Shown piece by piece: positions 1 to 5,284 of a stretch of DNA of 5,660 nt. The stretch is from the NCBI GenBank assembly GCA_023429545.1, contig JAEYUU010000520.1:1-5660 (forward strand). Reading direction: 5' to 3'. Made by a program: the position numbers and the translations under genes. Under the pieces are notes generated by a model. It made no database searches. It had not been told where the DNA came from and saw nothing but the letters and a program-made list of their open reading frames with translations. The first letter of the stretch is position 1. The number at the start of each line of letters is the position of its first letter. Source of the stretch: Verrucomicrobiota bacterium (GTDB lineage Bacteria > Verrucomicrobiota > Verrucomicrobiia > Verrucomicrobiales > Verrucomicrobiaceae).

Positions 1-33
1 GGGCCTTGGCTCCGTTGGCTTAGAGGCTCAGTC

Positions 34-46
34 ATTTTCGGAAAAT
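34..46. repeat. 13-base AT-rich perfect palindrome upstream of the fusion gene
   Basis: ATTTTC and GAAAAT are perfect inverted arms around a single central G. The palindrome lies 25 bases before the ATG of the RfaE2-PurN gene and stands out from the GC-rich surroundings. It could be a small operator for a dimeric regulator or a chance dyad; no matching -35/-10 pair could be placed around it. In-frame upstream sequence is closed by a TAG at 21-23, so this stretch is not part of the gene. Confidence 0.25.
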
Positions 47-71
47 CCACGTTTTCATCTTCACCAGCCCC

Positions 72-1490
72 ATGTCCCAAGACTCATGGATCACCACTGT
101 GGACGCCGTCCGCGATTTTCGCGACCAGCTTGATGCGGAGGGGCGGAAGCTGGTGTTTACCAACGGGTGCTTCGACCTGCTGCACGCCGGACACGTGCGC
201 TATCTGCGGCAGGCGCGCGCTCTGGGGGACGGCCTCGTGGTGGCCCTGAATTCCGACGCATCCGTGCGCAAACTGAAGGGCGAATCGAGGCCCATCAACA
301 GCCAGGAGGACCGCGCAGAGATCCTCATGGCGCTGCAGAGCGTGAATGGCGTGGTGATTTTTGACGAGCCCAGGGTGACGAAGCTCATCGAGGCGATCCG
401 CCCGCATGTGTATGCCAAGGGCGGGGATTACACGATGGAGACGCTGGACGCCTCCGAGCGCGAGGCTCTGGTGAACGCGGGGGCCACCATCTGCCTGCTG
501 CCTCTGGTTCCGGGGCGTTCCACCACGGGCACCATCGGAAAAATGCAGAAGGGTGAAGCGCCAGTACAGGCAGATGCCACCTCACCCGCTGAGACGCCCG
601 TGACGCTTGCCGAGCTCAACAAGGTGGTGACTCAAAGCATTCCGCTGGCGGTGCCGACGAAGGCGGCGACCCAGAGTATTCCTCTCGCAGTGCCATCCAA
701 GGCGGCAACGCAGAGTATTCCCCTCGTGGAGCCCGCCCGGCGAAGCAACACTCAGAGCATCCCGCCCGTGGAGCCGAGGAAATCGGCAACTGTTACCCAG
801 GGGATCCCGAAGGTGGTGACGACGACCATTGCTCCCCGCGACGAGCCGCTGTCGATTCAATCACGCGCCACAGGCGCAGTTCCGCTGGCACCCCGGGTGG
901 TGCCTCTGCGCCTGGGTATTCTGGGCAGCGGACAGGGCACAAATTTCGAGGCCATCCAGCGTGCCATTGACGATGGCCGGCTGAATGCGGAGATCGCTGT
1001 GGTGATTTCCGATGTCGAAGGCTCACGCCTTCTGGCGAAGGCGCGCGAGGCCGGTCTTTCCCGGGTGTTTGTGGACCCCGGTCCCAATGCAAAAGTTTTG
1101 CCCACGGAAGCTCAGGAGGAAATATACGAGCAGCTCAAGGCGCATCAGGTGCAGGTGGTGGTGCTCACCGGCTTCATGAGGGTAATCAAGGATCCGCTGC
1201 TTTCCGGTTACAAGGATCGCATCGTGAACATCCATCCTTCGCTACTTCCCAAGTACAAGGGGAAGGCGGCATGGGTGCAGGCCTTGGAAGAGGGTGAATT
1301 GGAGACCGGTTGCACCGTGCATCTCGTGGACGAGGAAATCGACAGCGGCAGGATTCTCGCCCAGGCGAAAGTGCCCATCCACATCGGCGATACGGCGGAT
1401 GACGTGTTCTACCGCATCCAGGCGGAGGAGCACAAGCTGCTGCCAGAGGTGCTGAACAACTGGCGTGAGACCGGGCTGCCGGTGGGGTAG
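72..1490 (+). CDS. rfaE2/purN: RfaE2-type (heptose-1-phosphate adenylyltransferase) - PurN (GAR formyltransferase) fusion protein
   Basis: Two enzyme domains lie in one 472-residue frame. Residues about 9-157 match the RfaE2/C-terminal HldE nucleotidyltransferase, which makes ADP-heptose for the LPS core. Visible are F-T-N-G-C-F-D (29-35), the nucleotide-binding H-A-G-H (38-41), N-S-D-A-S (60-64), S-R-P-I-N (72-76), K-G-G-D-Y (116-120) and G-R-S-T-T (148-152). The sugar kinase half of HldE is absent. Residues about 278-470 match PurN, which formylates glycinamide ribonucleotide using 10-formyltetrahydrofolate. Visible are the phosphate loop G-S-G-Q-G-T-N (285-291), G-F-M-R (367-370), N386-I-H388 and D424. 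These last three correspond to E. coli PurN N106, H108 and D144, and H417 keeps the H137-D144 spacing. The counterpart of E. coli R64 is not obvious. Residues about 158-277 form a Pro/Ala/Val-rich, probably disordered linker with repeats. ATG 72 is the first start after the in-frame TAG at 21-23; no Shine-Dalgarno is visible. No internal Met lies between residues 158 and 369, so separate translation of PurN is unlikely. Domain calls are firm; joint function is unknown. Confidence 0.9.
   Translation: MSQDSWITTVDAVRDFRDQLDAEGRKLVFTNGCFDLLHAGHVRYLRQARALGDGLVVALNSDASVRKLKGESRPINSQEDRAEILMALQSVNGVVIFDEPRVTKLIEAIRPHVYAKGGDYTMETLDASEREALVNAGATICLLPLVPGRSTTGTIGKMQKGEAPVQADATSPAETPVTLAELNKVVTQSIPLAVPTKAATQSIPLAVPSKAATQSIPLVEPARRSNTQSIPPVEPRKSATVTQGIPKVVTTTIAPRDEPLSIQSRATGAVPLAPRVVPLRLGILGSGQGTNFEAIQRAIDDGRLNAEIAVVISDVEGSRLLAKAREAGLSRVFVDPGPNAKVLPTEAQEEIYEQLKAHQVQVVVLTGFMRVIKDPLLSGYKDRIVNIHPSLLPKYKGKAAWVQALEEGELETGCTVHLVDEEIDSGRILAQAKVPIHIGDTADDVFYRIQAEEHKLLPEVLNNWRETGLPVG
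630..809 (+). repeat. Five in-frame T-Q-(S/G)-I-P repeats coding the interdomain linker
   Basis: The pentapeptide T-Q-S-I-P begins at residues 187, 200, 213 and 227 of the fusion protein, and T-Q-G-I-P begins at 242, giving spacings of 13, 13, 14 and 15 residues. Copies 1 and 2 extend the match to 13 residues (TQSIPLAVP then T/S, K, A, A), and later copies drift (L-V-E-P, P-V-E-P, K-V-V). A weaker relative, T-G-A-V-P-L-A-P, starts at residue 267. Copies 1 and 2 differ synonymously in eight of thirteen codons and by one Thr/Ser replacement. The DNA repeat is therefore old while the peptide has been kept. Confidence 0.85.
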
Positions 1491-1533
1491 ACCCGGTGGA
1501 GGCATGGAAGATGGAAGGATGGCTTGGTGGGCC

Positions 1534-1575
1534 GGGAAGGCCTTCCCTGCGGGTGAAGTCATCGTGTGGTTCACC
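1534..1575. repeat. Two adjacent inverted repeats between the fusion gene and the helicase
   Basis: Positions 1534-1547 (GGGAAGGCCTTCCC) are a perfect 14-base palindrome. Immediately downstream, GGTGAA (1552-1557) and TTCACC (1570-1575) form a 6-base inverted repeat with a 12-base loop. No T-run follows either, so a standard intrinsic terminator is not supported. They lie 44-87 bases after the stop of the fusion gene and may be a regulator site, a factor-assisted terminator or chance. Confidence 0.35.
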
Positions 1576-1610
1576 ATGGATCCGGTGCATCACTTTCTTT
1601 CGTCGTTCAC

Positions 1611-1639
1611 TTGTTTTGGGGCCTCGCACAGCGTATGAG
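1611..1639 (+). promoter_or_regulatory. Weak candidate sigma70-like promoter for the helicase gene
   Basis: TTGTTT (1611-1616) as a -35 and TATGAG (1634-1639) as a -10 are separated by exactly 17 bases. The matches to consensus are only 3/6 and 4/6. Transcription would start near 1646, about 33 bases before the helicase ATG. The 188-base gap upstream makes an independent promoter plausible, but the boxes are poor and this is a guess from spacing. Confidence 0.25.
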
Positions 1640-1678
1640 CACGCCCATTTTCCGGGCACTGCGGACCGCTGAATTTCG

Positions 1679-3685
1679 ATGTCATTTTCCTATTCCCTTC
1701 TTAATCTCCAGCAACGTGAAGCCGTCCAGACCATCCATGGTCCAGTCTTGATTCTTGCCGGTGCGGGCACGGGCAAGACGCGCGTAATCACCATGCGCAT
1801 TGCCAACATGGTGGAGCAGGGCATTTCGCCCGAGAACATCGTGGCCGTGACCTTCACCAACAAGGCAGCGAGCGAAATGCGTGAGCGCATCACGGAGATG
1901 CTCGGGAAGGAGAAGGCGAAAAGGCTGACGCTGGGAACTTTCCACGCCTTTTGCATGAGACTGCTCCGCCAGCATGCGGAAGTGCTGGGCTACAAGAACA
2001 ACTTCACGATCTACAGCCAGGGCGAGCAGACCAGCCTGGTGAAGAAGATCCTCACGCGGCTCCTTGTGAAGGAGGAGAACTATGACCCCAGCGTGGCGCT
2101 CAGCCGCATCAGCAAGGCGAAGAACGCCGGAATCAGCCTGGGGGATCCGATGGAAACCGTGGACGGGGCGCTGCAGCAGCTCTACACCGATGAACTGCGC
2201 GCGCTGAACGCGATGGACTTCGATGACCTCCTGCTCAACGGCGTGAGGCTCCTGGAGGAACATCCTGAGGTGCGTGATGCCGTGCAGGGCAAGTTGCGCT
2301 ACGTGATGGTGGATGAGTTCCAGGACACGAACACGCTCCAGATGCGCATGTTGCGCGCGCTGGTTCCACCCCCGCACAACATCTGCGTGGTGGGGGATGA
2401 CGACCAGAGCATCTATGGTTGGCGCGGCGCGGACATCACGAACATCAACGAGTACGAATCCTTCTTCCCCAATCCGAAGATCATCAAACTGGAGGAAAAC
2501 TACCGCAGTACCACGCCCATCCTGCACACCGCCAACAGCCTCATCCGCAACAACGTGGGGCGCCGGGACAAGTCCCTCTGGAGCCGGAACGCCGGGCAGG
2601 ATCCCGTGCGCCTGGTGGTGACGGAAGATGAAAAAGAAGAGGCGGCGCTCATCGCGGACGAGATGACGGACGCGCAGACCAAGGGGGACAAGTGGGATGA
2701 CATGGCCGTGCTCTTCCGTACGAACGAACAGAGCCGTGTGCTGGAAGGTGAGTTTCGCAAACGCAAGATCCCGTACCGTATCATCGGCGCACGGAGCTTC
2801 TTCGACCGCCGCGAGGTGAAGGACATCCTTTCGTACCTCATGGTGCTGGCAAATCCCGACGATGATGTCAGCCTGCTGCGCATCCTCAACACGCCCACAC
2901 GCGGCATCGGTCCCGCCACTGCGGAACTGGCCCGTGAGCACTCCATTAAAAAGAGGAGCAGCATTTTTGCCGCGCTGAAGGATCCGGAGTTTCAGGAGAA
3001 CCTGTCCCAGCGACTCAAGACGGTGATTTCCGGATTCGTGGAGACCATGGAGAGCTATCGAGGCCTGGCACACCAGCCGCTCCAGCCGCTCACGCCGCTG
3101 GCGGAGAAGCTCATCGCGGAAATCCGGTACATGGAATACTTGGAGAAGCAGGCCAAGACACCGGAGGATTTCGAGACCTGGAAGCTCGGCATCAAGATGC
3201 TGACGCAGTCGTTGACGAGCTTTGACGAACGGTCCAAGGGCGAAGGTCTGCAGACCTTCCTGGATGAAACCAGTCTCAATGACGATCGCGAGGAGAAGGA
3301 GGACATTACGAAGAAGACCGGCGTATGCCTCATCACGCTGCACGCCTCGAAGGGGCTGGAGTTTCCCTACGTGTGGCTTCCTGGCCTGGAGGAGGGCATC
3401 ATCCCCCACAAGCGGTCGATCGATGAAAACCGCAAGGACGAGGAGCGGCGCCTCTTTTACGTGGGCATCACCCGCGCCATGCGCAAGCTCACGATGAGCC
3501 ACTGCCGTTACCGTGTGAAGTGGGGCCAGAAGCAGACCTGCATGGCCAGCAGCTTCCTCCAGGAGCTGGATCGGCAGCATGTGGAAGAGTTCGACCACGC
3601 GGCCTACATGAATGAGGACCTGGAGGCGGACGATGCCGCTGACTTCATGGCGGCGATGCGTCGGGAATTGATGACCGACTCGTAG
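1679..3685 (+). CDS. Superfamily 1A ATP-dependent 3'-5' DNA helicase (Rep/UvrD/PcrA family, Rep-like)
   Basis: This cytoplasmic DNA motor unwinds or clears DNA during replication and repair. All family motifs are present: Q-motif (Q12 in L-N-L-Q-Q-R-E-A-V), Walker A AGAGTGKT (27-34), Ia V-T-F-T-N-K-A-A (57-64), Ic G-T-F-H-A (86-90), Walker B VDEFQDT (211-217), III GDDDQSIYGWRGA (239-251), IV LEENYRS (271-277), V LHASKGLEFPYV (554-565) and VI EERRLFYVGITRA (588-600). At 668 residues it is close to E. coli Rep (673) and shorter than UvrD or PcrA (about 720). It ends in an acidic tail and has no room for the C-terminal Tudor-like RNA polymerase-binding region of UvrD/PcrA. Motif V wording (LHASKGLEFPYV) and N-P-D-D-D (392-396) also resemble Rep; motif III (IYGWRGA) and N-T-P-T-R-G-I-G (404-411) are closer to UvrD. 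ATG 1679 is the first possible start because an in-frame TGA lies at 1670-1672. No Shine-Dalgarno is visible. Family is certain; the Rep, rather than PcrA/UvrD, assignment is tentative. Confidence 0.96.
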   Translation: MSFSYSLLNLQQREAVQTIHGPVLILAGAGTGKTRVITMRIANMVEQGISPENIVAVTFTNKAASEMRERITEMLGKEKAKRLTLGTFHAFCMRLLRQHAEVLGYKNNFTIYSQGEQTSLVKKILTRLLVKEENYDPSVALSRISKAKNAGISLGDPMETVDGALQQLYTDELRALNAMDFDDLLLNGVRLLEEHPEVRDAVQGKLRYVMVDEFQDTNTLQMRMLRALVPPPHNICVVGDDDQSIYGWRGADITNINEYESFFPNPKIIKLEENYRSTTPILHTANSLIRNNVGRRDKSLWSRNAGQDPVRLVVTEDEKEEAALIADEMTDAQTKGDKWDDMAVLFRTNEQSRVLEGEFRKRKIPYRIIGARSFFDRREVKDILSYLMVLANPDDDVSLLRILNTPTRGIGPATAELAREHSIKKRSSIFAALKDPEFQENLSQRLKTVISGFVETMESYRGLAHQPLQPLTPLAEKLIAEIRYMEYLEKQAKTPEDFETWKLGIKMLTQSLTSFDERSKGEGLQTFLDETSLNDDREEKEDITKKTGVCLITLHASKGLEFPYVWLPGLEEGIIPHKRSIDENRKDEERRLFYVGITRAMRKLTMSHCRYRVKWGQKQTCMASSFLQELDRQHVEEFDHAAYMNEDLEADDAADFMAAMRRELMTDS

Positions 3686-3782
3686 GCGTATATGATTGAA
3701 GGTCCCGGTTTGCAGTTGCCCGTTACCGTCGAAGGTGCCAGACAGAGACTGTGAGCCAGGCGAACATCCTGATTTCCCGTGA

Positions 3783-4145
3783 ATGAGTGAACCCACCTAC
3801 AAGCTGGGCAATGAGAAGCTGATCAAGGTGCTTCCCAATGCCTCGAACCGGCTCTTGGGCCTGCTGAAAAAGCAGGGCCGCGCGGAGAACGGAGCGTTGC
3901 GCATTGCCGTGGTGGGCGGGGGCTGCTCCGGGCTTCAGTACAAGATGGATCTCGTCGATGGCCCCGCCAACCGGGACATCATGGTCATGACCAATGACGT
4001 CCGGGTCGTCATCGATCCCAAGAGCGCCCTTTTCGTCTCCGGCAGCGAGCTGGATTACAGCGATGACCTTCAGAGCGAGGGATTCAAGGTGAAGAATCCG
4101 AACGCCGTGGTCACCTGCTCCTGCGGAGAGAGCTTTGCTGCCTAG
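3783..4145 (+). CDS. A-type iron-sulfur cluster carrier/assembly protein (IscA/ErpA/HesB family)
   Basis: This is a 120-residue cytoplasmic protein of the HesB/IscA family, which holds and hands on Fe-S clusters to client enzymes. The three family cysteines are present: C48 in GGGCSGLQY (45-53), and C112 and C114 in T-C-S-C-G-E-S-F near the C-terminus. The 64-residue and 2-residue spacings equal those of E. coli IscA (35, 99, 101). L-F-V-S-G-S-E-L-D-Y (83-92), G-F-K-V-K-N-P-N-A (100-108) and the C-terminal E-S-F are also typical. The N-terminus is about a dozen residues longer than E. coli IscA. ATG 3783 is the first possible start because an in-frame TGA directly abuts it (3780-3782); no Shine-Dalgarno is visible. 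It follows the helicase by 97 bases with no clear terminator or promoter between, so co-transcription is possible. IscA, ErpA and SufA cannot be separated from one sequence, so no symbol is given. Confidence 0.93.
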   Translation: MSEPTYKLGNEKLIKVLPNASNRLLGLLKKQGRAENGALRIAVVGGGCSGLQYKMDLVDGPANRDIMVMTNDVRVVIDPKSALFVSGSELDYSDDLQSEGFKVKNPNAVVTCSCGESFAA

Positions 4146-4228
4146 CGAACTGCGCCCTTGGTGGAAATTCTGACCTCATTCAGCTTGCATTTTTTGCGAC
4201 TTCAGGCACGTTCGTCACCCTCGCACAT

Positions 4229-4303
4229 GGGTTTGTAGCTCAGTGGTAGAGCAGGAGACTCTTAATCTCTTGGTCGTGGGTTCGACCCCCACCGAACCCA
4301 CCA
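4229..4303 (+). tRNA. tRNA-Lys (anticodon CTT), with encoded CCA
   Basis: The full cloverleaf folds. The acceptor GGGTTTG pairs with CGAACCC (one T-G wobble), and D stem GCTC/GAGC closes loop AGTGGTA. Anticodon stem GGAGA/TCTCT closes loop CTCTTAA, with anticodon CTT at 4261-4263. A five-base variable region TGGTC follows, then T stem GTGGG/CCCAC with loop TTCGACC, discriminator A (4300) and CCA at 4301-4303. CTT reads the lysine codon AAG, which is the dominant lysine codon in the neighbouring genes. A T6 run lies just downstream (4306-4311), but no separate hairpin precedes it. The 83-base gap before the tRNA holds no convincing promoter. I found no copy of the tRNA 3' end downstream, so no sign of integration at this site. 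Confidence 0.98.
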
Positions 4304-4380
4304 TGTTTTTTGGCAGCGTAAAAGGCTGATGGCGAGCGAGAAAGGCAAGTGAGCCGGAGTCGCAGCCTGCTTGACCGGTT

Positions 4381-4466
4381 GGGCAACCTGATGCAAAAGG
4401 ATGCCCAAAGAATGCTCCAACTATGGCACTGCTTTGGTGGGCAAGACAGACGGCGGTGAAAAGCAG
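4381..4466. repeat. Inverted repeats in the convergent gap between the tRNA and the dehydrogenase
   Basis: The 192 bases from 4304 to 4495 hold no gene I can support. They contain GGGCAACC (4381-4388) facing GGATGCCC (4399-4406), an 8-base stem with one mismatch and a 10-base loop. They also contain CTGCTTT (4429-4435) facing AAAGCAG (4460-4466), a perfect 7-base stem with a 24-base loop. The location between convergent transcripts fits termination, but neither stem is followed by a proper T-run on either strand. Confidence 0.25.
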
Positions 4467-4495
4467 CAAAGCAGGGGGCATGGGGTGGAGGCAGT

Positions 4496-5248
4496 TCAAT
4501 ACGTCGCGCGACCACCGGAGAGGTCGAAGACGGCGCCTGTGGTGAAGGAGCAGTCCTCGGAGCAAAGCCACGCGACGAGCGCGGCTGCCTCTTCCTTCCT
4601 GCCGAAGCGGCCCATCGGAATCTTCGAGAGCATGTAGTCGATGTGCGACTGCTGCATTTGCGCGAGGATGTCCGTGGCGATTACAGCGGGCGTCACGGCG
4701 TTCACGATGATGTTGGATGTGGCCAACTCCTTGCCGAGCGACTTTGTCAGGGCGATGACGGCCGCCTTCGAGGCGCTGTAGTGCGAGGCGTTCGGATTGC
4801 CTTCCTTGCCGGCGATGCTGGCAATGTTCACAATGCGTCCATAGCCGTTCTTCAGCATCTGCGGCACCACGCTGCGGCAGCAGTAAAACGGGCCGTTCAG
4901 ATTGATGTCCATCACGCGCTGCCAGTCCGCGGGATCGAGTTCCCAGGTCTTTGCATTGCCGCCGGTGATTCCGGCGTTGTTTACCAGGATGTCGATTTTC
5001 CCAAGGGAGCTCACCGTGGCGTCGGTGGCATTCTGCACGGAAGCCGCGTCGGCGAGATTCACCACGGCGGTATGCACCAGACCGGGCTTGCCGATTTCAG
5101 CGGCAGCCTTTTCGAGCGCTGCCGCATCCACATCCCACAGGGAGACGCGGGCATTGGAGGCGAGGAGACGCTCGGCGATGGCGCGGCCAATCCCGCGCGC
5201 TCCTCCGGTGATGATGGCGTTGCGATTATTGAGATCGATTTGGTTCAC
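4496..5248 (-). CDS. Classical short-chain dehydrogenase/reductase (SDR), probably NAD(H)-dependent
   Basis: This 250-residue Rossmann-fold oxidoreductase of the classical SDR type interconverts an alcohol and a ketone. The cofactor loop T-G-G-A-R-G-I-G is at 14-21. D39 at the end of the second strand favours NAD(H) over NADP(H). N-N-A-G is at 90-93 and the catalytic tetrad is N116, S144, Y157, K161 (Y-S-A-S-K). The usual P-G after the sixth strand is P-A here (187-188). The C-terminus ends F-D-L-S-G-G-R-A-T-Y. Length is normal. The start is GTG at 5248, chosen because AAGGA lies 5 bases upstream and no nearby ATG fits. It follows the oxidoreductase gene by 36 bases in the same direction, so the pair is probably an operon. 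Family resemblance runs to FabG-like and sugar or polyol dehydrogenases. The neighbour makes carbohydrate oxidation more likely than fatty acid synthesis, but the substrate is unknown. Confidence 0.95.
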   Translation of the reverse strand: MNQIDLNNRNAIITGGARGIGRAIAERLLASNARVSLWDVDAAALEKAAAEIGKPGLVHTAVVNLADAASVQNATDATVSSLGKIDILVNNAGITGGNAKTWELDPADWQRVMDINLNGPFYCCRSVVPQMLKNGYGRIVNIASIAGKEGNPNASHYSASKAAVIALTKSLGKELATSNIIVNAVTPAVIATDILAQMQQSHIDYMLSKIPMGRFGRKEEAAALVAWLCSEDCSFTTGAVFDLSGGRATY

Positions 5249-5258
5249 TGGGGTCCTT
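5249..5258 (-). promoter_or_regulatory. Ribosome binding site of the SDR gene (AAGGA) that fixes its GTG start
   Basis: Read on the minus strand, AAGGA (5254-5258) is followed by CCCCA (5249-5253) and then GTG. It is the only clear Shine-Dalgarno in the window. The leader just before it is a C/A-rich run of CAAC/ACAAC units (about 5259-5277), likely unstructured. Confidence 0.7.
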
Positions 5259-5284
5259 GTTGTTGGTGTTGTCGTTGTCTTGGA

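Noticed and set aside
1..23. Possible last codons of an upstream gene (A-L-A-P-L-A then TAG at 21-23)
   Set aside because: Six codons are too few to tell a gene end from a chance stop.
886..1490. Separate translation of the PurN domain from internal GTG codons near residues 276-277
   Set aside because: No Shine-Dalgarno precedes them, there is no stop between the domains, and the linker is an organised in-frame repeat; a single fusion protein is the simpler reading.
1566..1751. A 61-codon plus-strand frame overlapping the helicase start out of frame
   Set aside because: No ribosome binding site and no recognisable domain. The overlap with the helicase N-terminus, whose Q-motif and Walker A are intact in the other frame, makes it a shadow.
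1682..3796. A 704-codon open frame on the minus strand antisense to the helicase, overlapping the start of the IscA-family gene
   Set aside because: The plus strand carries every helicase motif in order. The antisense product is His/Leu/Val-rich with no recognisable domain, as expected when a GC-rich gene with strong third-position bias is read backwards.
4229..4495. tRNA gene as an integration site for a mobile element
   Set aside because: No duplicated tRNA 3' end, integrase or transposase is visible downstream; the following genes look like ordinary metabolism.
4215..4571. Minus-strand frames across the tRNA, giving peptides such as GVEPTTKRL
   Set aside because: These are antisense translations of the tRNA-Lys gene, a well-known source of false hypothetical proteins.
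4401..4637. A 78-codon plus-strand frame entering the SDR gene
   Set aside because: More than half overlaps the SDR coding sequence in antisense, and the peptide has low-complexity composition with no family features.
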